Below are positions 6,070 through 13,396 of a stretch of 13,396 nt of DNA, in pieces. The position numbers and the translations under genes are program-made. Every line of letters begins with the position of its first letter. Within the stretch, counting starts at the first letter, position 1. The stretch covers positions 1 through 13,396 of the forward strand of contig CANPET010000023.1 in NCBI GenBank assembly GCA_947573465.1, written 5' to 3'. The notes beneath the pieces are model-generated. The model ran no database searches. It was not told where the DNA came from and worked only from the letters and a program-made list of their open reading frames with translations. Source of the DNA: an uncultured Eubacterium sp. (GTDB lineage: Bacteria > Bacillota > Clostridia > Lachnospirales > Lachnospiraceae).

Positions 6070-8346
6070 CTATATTATATGTTTAGAAAAGTATAAAACA
6101 TATATTCCAACCACAACTATCAACTGTATTACAATTGCCCAGACTGCACTGCCTATCTTTCTTGAAACAAACATTACTAATATAGAAAATGCAATCACAA
6201 TCAACAACTGCACCATTCCAAACAAGGCAACGCATAAAATAATTGGCAGAAACTCCGGCAATATTTCGAATCCCTTTAGATTAGAAATAGATACATTCCA
6301 TAAACCAAGTCCATAAAATTTATCTGCGACATAAATATTACGACACATAAAACTAAAATATAATATCACTGCATTGATGCTTCCAATTCCAACTTTGTAT
6401 AGACTGCTGATGTTCCTTCCCTTTGGCGTTGCCCTGATAAGACCTTCCATTCCACGTTCCCTATCCAAAGTAAAAATAACAGACTGCATAATAACAAGTA
6501 CCATAGCAATCATAAATATCATGTCAACATACCAGTCATCCATTTTTCCAATCATTTTATTGTAACCATCTTCATAAACAAACCGGGCATCCTTATGATT
6601 CTTTACATACTCATATCTTTCCTGCACCCGCAAAAATGCAGGATATAGTGCCAGTTTTGATTCCAGACTTAATTTTTTATTTTCATAGGTTTCCTGTGCC
6701 ACTTTTCCTTCTTCATACTTTTCTTCCAAGATTCTTAACTGCTCAAGTACATCATCATAGTATTGTTTCTTCTCTAATACTACCTTTTCCTTTTCATCTG
6801 TCATCTTTCCTTGCAGTTCCGTCATCTGAATACGATAACTTTCCTGATTTGGTGACAGATAGCAGTTACTCTTTGCCCCACTGACCACCATTCCAAAAAC
6901 AAACAGACCTACCATAACAGCACAGCCACTAATTCGGTAAATCTTAAAAGCCTCATAGCTTACAAGTTTTGTAGACACCTTTCCTCTCTTGCAAAGTCTG
7001 ATGCCTGGAATATTTAATTTTATCTTTTTAGAATATTCCGGCATTCGTTTTACTTTTACAAACACAAATACATTTGCCAAAATAAGTGCTGTCAGAAACA
7101 TCACTATCAAGATATTTGCCATAAACGTCGCGGACACCGGCATTCCTGCAATATTAAGAAGAGAATAGTTCCCTATCAGTTTTTCCGCTTTAATAAAACT
7201 CCAAATATTTAAATAATGAAATACATTGTATTTTCCGACACTTGTAAACATTTCGTATAACAATACATTTCCTATCACCATCAACATGCCTATTCCAAAA
7301 GGAATCATATAGTTTGCCGACAGCATACTAATCAAAAAAACAAACAACGCAATAATGATGAATGCCATACTTTTTATAAAAATACTTATCTGAAGAAACT
7401 GCCACACTTTGAAATGATACGGGCAGGAAATAAATAACCCTGCAGACTGTATAGATTCATAAATCCCTGAAAGTCCAAAATTCCATCCTATATATATCAT
7501 CATAAATAAATACATGATAAAAGTAACAAACACAGTACTGACAGCCAGCGTGAAGATTTTGGCTGTAATACATCTGCCTCTTCCACAAGGCGTTGCTTTA
7601 ATAATAGAAAAAAGATTTTTCTTCTTATCTTCAAACACCAGATACATTGCAATAATAAAAATAACTAAAACAATCAGAATATCTGCCATTTCATTTGCAC
7701 TGATTTTTTCCAGCCAGCGAAAAGAATAAAAGTTTGTCTTGGTTCCTTTCATTCCCTGATATTTTTTAGATGTTTTTCGTATAACAGTTTCTGAAAAACT
7801 ATCTTTTGCATTATCTGCAAATATAGAAACTCCCAGTTTTTCCTCTTCCTGCTCAAAAATCTCATTGAGATAAGCATTGTAGTCTTTTTCCAGCGAATAT
7901 TTCTTATACATCTCCTTTGCAAAAATACTTTCTGTGTTCAGATTATCTGTATAAAGTCGGTAATCCTTATCTTTCCACTTTTGAAAGTACCTGTTGTATT
8001 CATCTTTCTTTTCCTGCATCAAACCTTCCGCCATTTTTGCTGACAATTCACTCTCTGATGCCTGATAATTCTGTACCCGCTCTACAAGTAGCAGCCCCTG
8101 AACTTCAGTATAGTAGTCTTCTATAAATTGACACCTGTTTTTTGCTTTCGCCAGCTGCTGGTCAAAATTTTTATATGCGAAAGACGGTGCTTCTTCACTT
8201 ATTTCCTGTTCCTTTAATAAACCAATGGATATCTGCTCAGAAAACTGCATATATCCCAAATTAATTGCTATAGCGATAGCTATAATAATCCAAAAAGCCT
8301 TTCCCTGCCAAACCTTCCCTAGTTCTCCCATAATAATTCTAATCAT
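6070..8346 (-). CDS. ABC-2-like permease, probably two fused permease halves (758 aa)
   Basis: This is the membrane subunit for the ATPase encoded just upstream; its substrate is unknown. Each half shows one TM helix, a long soluble, presumably extracytoplasmic region, further TMs, and a cytoplasmic loop after an acidic/basic stretch: KATPCGR at 250-256 and RATPKGR at 638-644. Such loops match the conserved E...G....l..sP..R...K pattern by which ABC-2 permeases contact their ATPase. The soluble parts are about 34-219 and 491-607, the latter rich in charged heptad-like sequence around 510-565 that suggests a coiled coil. The chosen ATG at 8346 overlaps the ATPase stop by 8 bases (ATGATTAG) and has GGGGAAGAGG six bases upstream; TTG at 8373 and ATG at 8364 are possible but have poorer sites. 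A terminator follows. One fused permease would pair with an ATPase dimer. Confidence 0.8.
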   Translation of the reverse strand: MIRIIMGELGKVWQGKAFWIIIAIAIAINLGYMQFSEQISIGLLKEQEISEEAPSFAYKNFDQQLAKAKNRCQFIEDYYTEVQGLLLVERVQNYQASESELSAKMAEGLMQEKKDEYNRYFQKWKDKDYRLYTDNLNTESIFAKEMYKKYSLEKDYNAYLNEIFEQEEEKLGVSIFADNAKDSFSETVIRKTSKKYQGMKGTKTNFYSFRWLEKISANEMADILIVLVIFIIAMYLVFEDKKKNLFSIIKATPCGRGRCITAKIFTLAVSTVFVTFIMYLFMMIYIGWNFGLSGIYESIQSAGLFISCPYHFKVWQFLQISIFIKSMAFIIIALFVFLISMLSANYMIPFGIGMLMVIGNVLLYEMFTSVGKYNVFHYLNIWSFIKAEKLIGNYSLLNIAGMPVSATFMANILIVMFLTALILANVFVFVKVKRMPEYSKKIKLNIPGIRLCKRGKVSTKLVSYEAFKIYRISGCAVMVGLFVFGMVVSGAKSNCYLSPNQESYRIQMTELQGKMTDEKEKVVLEKKQYYDDVLEQLRILEEKYEEGKVAQETYENKKLSLESKLALYPAFLRVQERYEYVKNHKDARFVYEDGYNKMIGKMDDWYVDMIFMIAMVLVIMQSVIFTLDRERGMEGLIRATPKGRNISSLYKVGIGSINAVILYFSFMCRNIYVADKFYGLGLWNVSISNLKGFEILPEFLPIILCVALFGMVQLLIVIAFSILVMFVSRKIGSAVWAIVIQLIVVVGIYVLYFSKHII

Positions 8347-9076
8347 ACGCTGCCTCTTCCCCATTTTCGCCAAAGATATTCATATATACCTGTTCCAAAT
8401 CCTTATCTGGCGCAAACTTTTCAATTAAATTAACAGGACTATCCATTGCTACCAGATTTCCCTCTTTTAGTATGATAATCTCCCTTGCAATGGTCTCTAC
8501 ATCTGACACCACATGAGTCGCCACCAGTATAATTTTATCTCCTGCAATTTCCTCCAATGTTTCTCTTACTCTGACTCTCTCCTTGGGATCTAACCCTGCT
8601 GTCGGCTCATCCAGTACCAATAGCTGTGGCTGTCCCATCAAAGCCTGTGCCACTAACAGACGTTGTTTCATTCCACCGGAATAATTTTTAATTCTTTCAT
8701 CCAGCCTCTCTGTCAGATTTACTCTTTTTGCCGACATTTCTATTTCTTCCGTAATCTGATTTTTAGGAATATCCTTTAACGCTGCCATATAGCCTAAAAA
8801 TTTTCGTCCTGTAAAGGTATCATACAATCCCTGCTGCTGTGGTGCATATCCTAATATCTTTCTGTACGCCTGATTTTTCTTGAAAATAGACTTTCCATTC
8901 CACAACACCTCTCCCTTATCAGGTGTCAGATTATCTGTAATAATCTTCATCAACGTAGACTTTCCTGCACCATTGGGACCAAGCAGTCCATAAACTCCCG
9001 GTTTCATTTTTATATGAATATCATTCAGGGCTGGCTTTTTCCCATAACTTTTACAAACTCCAATCATTTCTAACAT
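8339..9076 (-). CDS. ABC transporter ATP-binding protein (BcrA/CcmA type)
   Basis: This 245-residue cytoplasmic ATPase should power the adjacent permease. All catalytic motifs are intact: Walker A GPNGAGKST at 33-41, Q-loop glutamine Q80 in GYAPQQ, signature YSGGMKQR at 132-139, Walker B LLVLDEP at 152-158 with catalytic E157, D-loop AGLD, and H-loop H188 in ATHVVSD. The sequence style is that of ATPases paired with ABC-2-type exporters for antibiotics, lantibiotics or lipids, but it lacks the long C-terminal extension of classical BcrA. GAGGT lies 8 bases before the ATG, overlapping the end of the lipoprotein gene, whose stop codon is one base upstream. The 3' end overlaps the permease start by 8 bases, so translation of the three genes is likely coupled. 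Confidence 0.95.
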   Translation of the reverse strand: MLEMIGVCKSYGKKPALNDIHIKMKPGVYGLLGPNGAGKSTLMKIITDNLTPDKGEVLWNGKSIFKKNQAYRKILGYAPQQQGLYDTFTGRKFLGYMAALKDIPKNQITEEIEMSAKRVNLTERLDERIKNYSGGMKQRLLVAQALMGQPQLLVLDEPTAGLDPKERVRVRETLEEIAGDKIILVATHVVSDVETIAREIIILKEGNLVAMDSPVNLIEKFAPDKDLEQVYMNIFGENGEEAAYD

Positions 9077-9077
9077 T

Positions 9078-10535
9078 TTACTTTACCTCGTTTTGATTGT
9101 TCTTCTTATTCATTCCTATCATCTTTATCTTTTTATAATTTGCCTTGTTGTTAATATAGTCATCTTTTGAAATGACACTATATTCCATTTCCCCAATTAC
9201 CGTCTGATTTACACCTACCCACGGTACATATTCTGTCACATTTTTGTAATTGCTGTTTACTAACAGCTTATCGCTGGTTTGTGCCACAATTTCTACCGGA
9301 GTATTTTCGTTACTTTTCAATTTTCCTTTGGTTGTTTTACCTGTTTTTGTGTTTACCAAATAATAACTCCATCCTTTATCGTCATTTCCATATGAATCAT
9401 ATTCGACACAATACAATATATCTGTGCCTTCTTTGTCCTGTATAACAGCATCAACTGACATTGGCGCCGTTGTTTTTATTATTTTTGTTTCTTCTGTAAT
9501 AAAATTAATTACTTCAATTTTATTTGACTTTTCATTAGAGATATACACATTAGTTCCTGCTACCTTCTCTCCATGAATATACTTTTCTTTTAAAGTTTTC
9601 AATATAACTGATTTCTTACTATCTAAATGAATGCTTTTAATAACATAATCTGCCTGTTTATATAAATCATCATCATTTTGTTTCTCTTCTGTCGTCACCT
9701 TTCTACCATAATCTCTTGTTCCAGTTACAATATTTCTTCCGGCGCATCCAATAATTGCTTCTTCCTCATCCAGCTCTATCACTTTTTCTATTTTTTTGTT
9801 TTTCAAATCAACCTTTACCAAAACTTTGTCATACCCTGTATTATATGTAGTTGCACCTTTCGTTTCCGATTTTACTTTTTTACGGATTCCATAGAGATTA
9901 TCTCCATCTCCTAAAAATACTCCCTCTAGCACTGTTCCACTTTCTAAATCCATCACCTTCTCCCGCTCTGTTCCATCCAATTTCATCCGATATATTGCCG
10001 GAACACAAGTTTTTTTCTCCAAGGCCCTTATTTCGCCATCTTCTCCTCCTTCAATAACCATCTCTCCCGAAGACATGGACCCGGAGGAATCATAATCTGA
10101 CGTTGCAATGTACAGATATTCACCCTGTCCGAATAATACCTTTTCCCCTTCTATTTCTTTTGGAAGAACTGCATTGCACTCATATGATTTATGTTTACAA
10201 TTCACTTTATTGCACAAGTACATTCCTCTTCCGGTCTGATAGTCTACATACATAATCGCCGGAAGTCTGTCATCATCCTCTTCTATATCATATTGATCGT
10301 TAAAATAGTACCATCCCTGTTCCGTTCCGTAAGATGCATGAAATTGATTATCCGTCAGCATTTTCAGTTCTCCTTTTTCCTGCTGCCTTACAGTTGTCTT
10401 TTGATTTTTCTCTGTCTGTATCGCCTTTCCCTGTTCCTTGCCAGCCCCCATCTCCTTTGGACTGTCTTTCCCACATCCTGAAATAACAGCCAAAACTACA
10501 ATCATACAGACCAGTATGTTTCCTTTTTTTCTCAT
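9078..10535 (-). CDS. Exported lipoprotein with C-x4-C-x-H-x4-C motif, probable beta-propeller-like domain
   Basis: The 485-residue product begins with a basic N-terminus and hydrophobic segment ending in the lipobox ISGC, so C21 is the likely lipidated residue on the outer face of the membrane. Residues about 22-58 form a charged linker. The mature domain shows repeated short strands of the YYF / LYIAT / IYRMKLDG / LYGIRKK / VLVKVDLKNKK type, which resemble blades of a propeller. C108-x4-C113-x-H115-x4-C120 could bind a metal or form disulfides. Similar lipoproteins seem common in Clostridia, but no function is known to me. The start at 10535 has AGGAGGT five bases upstream; a longer in-frame reading (13 residues) has no such site and would spoil the signal peptide. 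It sits directly before the ATPase gene and may be a sensor, substrate-capture or accessory subunit of the exporter. Confidence 0.8.
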   Translation of the reverse strand: MRKKGNILVCMIVVLAVISGCGKDSPKEMGAGKEQGKAIQTEKNQKTTVRQQEKGELKMLTDNQFHASYGTEQGWYYFNDQYDIEEDDDRLPAIMYVDYQTGRGMYLCNKVNCKHKSYECNAVLPKEIEGEKVLFGQGEYLYIATSDYDSSGSMSSGEMVIEGGEDGEIRALEKKTCVPAIYRMKLDGTEREKVMDLESGTVLEGVFLGDGDNLYGIRKKVKSETKGATTYNTGYDKVLVKVDLKNKKIEKVIELDEEEAIIGCAGRNIVTGTRDYGRKVTTEEKQNDDDLYKQADYVIKSIHLDSKKSVILKTLKEKYIHGEKVAGTNVYISNEKSNKIEVINFITEETKIIKTTAPMSVDAVIQDKEGTDILYCVEYDSYGNDDKGWSYYLVNTKTGKTTKGKLKSNENTPVEIVAQTSDKLLVNSNYKNVTEYVPWVGVNQTVIGEMEYSVISKDDYINNKANYKKIKMIGMNKKNNQNEVK

Positions 10536-10540
10536 TTCAA

Positions 10541-10547
10541 ACCTCCT
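10541..10547 (-). promoter_or_regulatory. Start-deciding ribosome binding site of the lipoprotein
   Basis: Read on the minus strand, AGGAGGT stands five bases before the ATG at 10535. It is the strongest ribosome site in the cluster and fixes the start so that the lipoprotein signal peptide is N-terminal. Confidence 0.85.
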
Positions 10548-10574
10548 GTTGATAAAATAAATATTTTCTTCCAC

Positions 10575-10597
10575 GCTCTTTTATAATGAAAAAGAGC
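10575..10597. promoter_or_regulatory. Stem-loop in the lipoprotein leader
   Basis: GCTCTTTT (10575-10582) and AAAAGAGC (10590-10597) are perfect 8-bp inverted arms around a 7-nt loop. No U run follows on either strand, so it is more likely an operator, an RNA processing or stability stem, or an attenuating structure between the two-component genes and the lipoprotein-ABC genes. Confidence 0.4.
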
Positions 10598-10608
10598 ATC
10601 CAAATCTT

Positions 10609-10639
10609 ATGACATTTTTAAACGTCATACTTTGGTATG
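10609..10639. promoter_or_regulatory. Two adjacent dyads, candidate regulator binding sites
   Basis: ATGACATTT and AAACGTCAT (10609-10628) form a 20-bp dyad with one mismatch and a 2-bp centre. It overlaps a second small dyad, CATAC-tttg-GTATG (10626-10639). Both lie just downstream of a TATAAT box on the minus strand, in the gap before the lipoprotein gene. They may serve as operator sites or leader RNA structure. Confidence 0.35.
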
Positions 10640-10644
10640 CCCTC

Positions 10645-10650
10645 ATTATA
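10645..10650 (-). promoter_or_regulatory. Possible internal -10 box for the lipoprotein-ABC genes
   Basis: A perfect TATAAT on the minus strand lies about 110 bases before the lipoprotein ATG. No consensus -35 is found at 16-18 bp, which would be compatible with activation by a response regulator; TTGGAT occurs 12 bp upstream instead. Confidence 0.3.
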
Positions 10651-10680
10651 CTTTTTACATTTATCCAAGATGTATCTGTA

Positions 10681-11394
10681 TTAACCTGTAATATCCCATG
10701 AAAGTTCTAAAACATTTTTTTGATTGTCTATTTCAAGTCCCATAGAAAGATGTGCTTTTTTCGACACCATTCTTCGATTATTATAAACCCAGTCTTCAAT
10801 TAGAGAAAGATTCATATATTCGATATATTTCTTCTGCAAATCATAAATTTCTCTTTCATTTAATTCTTTAATATTCTTTCCACAATATTTTAAATATAGT
10901 AACTTTTGTCTGTCACTATCCCATCTTAATTCTAATCTTTCCTTTTTTCCCTTTAACTGATATTGTTCTATCCCCTTATCATTTTTACTTTTTACACAGG
11001 AGTAAAGCCCCTTAAAATTTTCAAGAGGAATGTATTTTAACAAATCTGCCTCTTTTAAAATGGACCTTACCATTTTCTTATCATCTGACACCTCAACTGA
11101 CATTTTATTTTCACCACTAAAAACTTGAAAATAATCTGCCTCTAGTAATAGCGTATTCTCTGCACTTTCCTCACTGTAATAACTGTTTAACACCTCATGC
11201 AGACGTTGTACCATTGCAATATCTTTTACATCACTGCTTAATTCAAAGGATATCTTTTGCATTTTGTGTTCTTTTTCATACGCATAATAATCCATCATGA
11301 AAAAAAATATATGAGGCATCATGATAACAATGCATAACACAGTTATCATACCAAGGATTACAATGTGCCTTTTTTTATTCGTTTTCCACATCAT
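10681..11394 (-). CDS. Unrecognised single-pass membrane protein (237 aa) linked to the sensor kinase
   Basis: I do not recognise this family. The protein starts with a basic segment (MMWKTNKKRH), then one strongly hydrophobic helix at about 11-34 (Met- and Phe-rich), and about 200 residues of charged, mixed strand/helix sequence that should lie outside the membrane. No lipobox, catalytic motif or cysteine pattern stands out. The tandem ATG codons at 11394/11391 were preferred because GGTG lies six bases upstream; a GTG at 11418 would add eight residues but lacks a spaced ribosome site. The gene overlaps the 3' end of the kinase gene by 20 bases, so the two are probably translationally coupled. 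That position suggests an accessory or modulator of signal sensing, or a target of the regulator. It is followed by a 145-nt gap. Confidence 0.75.
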   Translation of the reverse strand: MMWKTNKKRHIVILGMITVLCIVIMMPHIFFFMMDYYAYEKEHKMQKISFELSSDVKDIAMVQRLHEVLNSYYSEESAENTLLLEADYFQVFSGENKMSVEVSDDKKMVRSILKEADLLKYIPLENFKGLYSCVKSKNDKGIEQYQLKGKKERLELRWDSDRQKLLYLKYCGKNIKELNEREIYDLQKKYIEYMNLSLIEDWVYNNRRMVSKKAHLSMGLEIDNQKNVLELSWDITG

Positions 11395-12835
11395 CTTTTT
11401 CACCAATTTCTTCCACACCTTCTTTATAATCCGGAATATCTAACTGTATTTGTGTTCCCTGACCAATCTTACTTCTTATGGACATTTCAATACCTGATAC
11501 ATTACATATTTTCTGACAGATATTCAGCCCCATACCACTTCCTCCGGTACTTCTCGCCCTTGCTTTATCTATCATATAGAATGCCTGCGTTACCTTGTCT
11601 GTCTCTTCCTTTTCCATGCCACATCCATTGTCCGCAACGATAATTCGATATCCATCCCGTACATTTTCATGTATTCTCTCTCCAGTCAGTTTTACCATTC
11701 CCTTTTTCACATCTTTACATGCTTTATCCCCATTCTCAATAAGATTTCTAAGCAACGTAATCAGCAAATCCACATCAGCCTTAATCTGACCACTTTCCAT
11801 CTCTATTGTCAGCCGGGAAAACCTTATATTTTCATTGCAGATTTTTTCTATGTTTTCCGCAATCAGTTCTGTATATATCCACTTATATTCAATCTTCTCT
11901 TCTGAAATTGCCAGCATTTTCAATAAAGTTTTTGACAGCCTTTTTAATCTCTTACACTCTCTGTAAATATACTCCTCCGCTTTTAACCGCTCCTCCTTTG
12001 TAAGACTGTCTCCTAAAAGCATCTTAGAATATCCCATCATAGAAGTCATCGGCGTCTTTAATTCGTGTGAAAAATCAGATACAAACTGCTCTCTTGCTTC
12101 GATATCTTCTTGAAGCTTCCCTATATGTTCCTCCACAGAATCTGCCATGATATCAAAGTTTCTGCTCAATTCTCCAATTTCATCATTACTTTTAATTTCC
12201 GTTCTAATGTGATACTTCCCATTGGCAATCAATGTACTTGTTTCACTCAGTTTCTTTATATTTTTTGTCAAAAAATAGGACAATATCCATACCATTACAA
12301 AAGCCACACAAACGATTCCAATATCAATTACAAGAAATGTATTGGTTTGCCTTTTTCTCTCAGTAAATGTGTCTGTCATATCAAATCGGTTAATCACAGT
12401 TATGATATTGTCAGATATTTTTATTTTTGAACCAATCAGGAAAAACTGTTTTTCTCCCTTTTTATAAATTTCATAATAACCTTCTCTTCTCTGCTCATAA
12501 TTTTGTATTTTCCGGTCAATATTATTAATACTGGAAAAAATAATCCTTCCTTTTTGATTGGCTATAATTAATTCTCTTTTTTCATTCCCATAATTGGTCA
12601 TTTTGTCCGCATATTCATTGACAAGACTATCAGAAAATTCTTTCCCTGATTCCATTGCATTTCGTATATTCGATTCCACAGAATATCTATTAACAATATG
12701 CTGTTTTGAATAACTTTCCACTGCACTCTCATATGCCACTTGAAAATTTCTCTGTATCATAAATATCCCCCCCAGAGAAAAACATATTGCAATTATAAAA
12801 CATGTACTGAATACCATTTTAAAAGAAAATTTCAT
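11375..12835 (-). CDS. Membrane sensor histidine kinase (HAMP, HisKA, HATPase_c)
   Basis: The 486-residue protein has TM1 at about 8-28, an extracytoplasmic sensing domain at 29-165 (Cache/PAS-like size, identity uncertain), TM2 at about 166-189, and a HAMP linker to about 245. The HisKA dimerisation box FVSDFSHELKTP has the phosphorylated H257. The ATPase domain has N box N364/N368 in NLIENGDKA, G1 box DNGCGM at 402-407 and G2 box GGSGMGL at 431-437. The N box has Gly where Ala is usual after the second Asn, which is unlikely to be inactivating. The ATG lies three bases after the response regulator stop, with GGAGAG six bases upstream inside that gene's end, so they form a co-translated pair. 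The signal is unknown. The downstream lipoprotein-ABC genes are the natural candidate targets. Confidence 0.95.
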   Translation of the reverse strand: MKFSFKMVFSTCFIIAICFSLGGIFMIQRNFQVAYESAVESYSKQHIVNRYSVESNIRNAMESGKEFSDSLVNEYADKMTNYGNEKRELIIANQKGRIIFSSINNIDRKIQNYEQRREGYYEIYKKGEKQFFLIGSKIKISDNIITVINRFDMTDTFTERKRQTNTFLVIDIGIVCVAFVMVWILSYFLTKNIKKLSETSTLIANGKYHIRTEIKSNDEIGELSRNFDIMADSVEEHIGKLQEDIEAREQFVSDFSHELKTPMTSMMGYSKMLLGDSLTKEERLKAEEYIYRECKRLKRLSKTLLKMLAISEEKIEYKWIYTELIAENIEKICNENIRFSRLTIEMESGQIKADVDLLITLLRNLIENGDKACKDVKKGMVKLTGERIHENVRDGYRIIVADNGCGMEKEETDKVTQAFYMIDKARARSTGGSGMGLNICQKICNVSGIEMSIRSKIGQGTQIQLDIPDYKEGVEEIGEKDDVENE

Positions 12836-12838
12836 TTA

Positions 12839-13396
12839 CTACTCTCCAGTCAATTTGTATCCCATTCGAAAAACGGTCTTAATTTCATCTTTCAAATCCA
12901 GTTTTTTCCGTAATCTTTGAATATGTAAATCCAAAGTTCTGCTGTTTCCCACATACTCCATCTGCCATACTGCTTCAAACAAATCTTCCCTAAAAAGAAG
13001 ATTATTCTTATTCTGAACTAAAAACAAAAATAACTCATATTCTTTCGGTGTAAGAGAAACAATCTTTTCTCCTTTTTTTACCTCTCTGGTATTAGGGTCA
13101 ATCACAATATCTTTAAATGTCAGCTTCGTACTTCCTTTTCCATACCTTCTAAGAACCATTTCTACTCTTGCCAGGACTTCTGATATATCAAAGGGTTTCA
13201 CAATATAATCATCTGCCCCCATTTTAATTCCTTTGATTTTATCCTTTACTGATTCTTTTGCTGAAATAAAAATCACTGGTACACCAGTGGGCTCAATATA
13301 TTCCATTAATTCATATCCATTGATTTTAGGAAGCATAATATCTAACAAAATCAAATCATATGAATTTTCTTCTATTTTTAATGCTGCCACTTCTCC
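12839..13396 (-). CDS. OmpR/PhoB-family response regulator, N-terminus beyond window
   Basis: The reading frame stays open to the window end, so roughly the first 35-40 residues, including the usual acidic DD pocket, are missing. The receiver domain remnant has the phosphoacceptor aspartate in LILLDIMLPK, the conserved Ser in FISAK, and the Lys in YIVKPF. After a short linker comes a winged-helix trans_reg_C domain with SLTPKEYELFLFL and the recognition-helix region NSRTLDLHIQRLRKK, ending in FRMGYKLTGE. It is the partner of the sensor kinase that follows three bases downstream. It likely controls the exporter cluster and perhaps its own operon, whose promoter lies outside the window. A GTG at 13390 is only an internal codon. 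Confidence 0.95.
   Translation of the reverse strand, partial: GEVAALKIEENSYDLILLDIMLPKINGYELMEYIEPTGVPVIFISAKESVKDKIKGIKMGADDYIVKPFDISEVLARVEMVLRRYGKGSTKLTFKDIVIDPNTREVKKGEKIVSLTPKEYELFLFLVQNKNNLLFREDLFEAVWQMEYVGNSRTLDLHIQRLRKKLDLKDEIKTVFRMGYKLTGE

Noticed and set aside
8347..8373. Longer permease start (TTG at 8373 or ATG at 8364)
   Set aside because: Neither has a well-spaced ribosome site, while ATG at 8346 has GGGGAAGAGG and the common ATGA-type overlap with the ATPase stop. The ATG at 8364 cannot be fully excluded.
9678..10481. Plus-strand open frames opposite the lipoprotein gene, rich in Phe, Leu, His and Ser
   Set aside because: Shadow of a Lys/Glu-rich gene on the other strand; no start signals.
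10536..10574. 13-residue N-terminal extension of the lipoprotein
   Set aside because: It would bury the signal peptide and passes through the AGGAGGT site that serves the ATG at 10535.
12110..12430. 106-codon plus-strand open frame opposite the kinase gene
   Set aside because: Fully antisense to the TM2/HAMP/HisKA coding region with no independent support.

Overview
The window looks like chromosomal DNA from a low-GC, anaerobic, Clostridia-type Firmicute. A gut Lachnospiraceae-like organism is the best guess. The basis is AT-rich codon use, purine-rich Shine-Dalgarno sites of the AGGAGG type, sigma-A promoters with TTGACT/TATAAT boxes, and the gene families present (Na+-coupled amino-acid symporters, BcrA-type ABC exporter, OmpR/HisKA two-component pair). 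The species cannot be named from sequence alone. No tRNA, rRNA, CRISPR array, transposase or phage gene was seen, and no gene-free stretch exceeds 300 bases.

Left part (1-5943) is metabolic and transport. A minus-strand acyl-CoA synthetase/AMP ligase (112-1746) lies downstream of a minus-strand metal-dependent amidohydrolase (1904-2746). Each has its own near-consensus promoter (TTGACT, 17 bp, TATAAT). Both leaders carry the same CTTTAAAG-N4-AAAGT element just after the predicted transcription start, which suggests one shared regulator. Divergent from the amidohydrolase is a plus-strand neurotransmitter:sodium symporter (2973-4328), and convergent with that is a minus-strand alanine/glycine:cation symporter (4528-5943). 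The roughly 200 bases between the two symporter stop codons form a striking palindrome: 29-bp perfect arms (about 37 bp with two mismatches), extended by further imperfect homology, around a 60-nt spacer of 15% GC.

Right part (6001-13396) is a minus-strand sense-and-export cluster, in transcription order: an OmpR-family response regulator (cut by the window end), a HisKA sensor kinase, an unrecognised single-pass membrane protein, an exported lipoprotein with a C-x4-C-x-H-x4-C motif, a BcrA/CcmA-type ABC ATPase, and a large ABC-2-like permease. The permease appears to be two fused halves, each with its own ATPxGR cytoplasmic loop. Genes are overlapping or nearly touching except for a 145-nt gap before the lipoprotein, which holds several dyads and a possible internal promoter. 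A bulged stem followed by seven U residues terminates the cluster at 6001-6034. The likely logic is that the kinase senses an envelope signal and the regulator switches on the lipoprotein plus the ABC exporter. Cell-envelope or antimicrobial-peptide stress is a guess by analogy with Bcr/Bce-type systems. The two proteins of unknown function and the fused permease make this the most likely place for an undescribed system.
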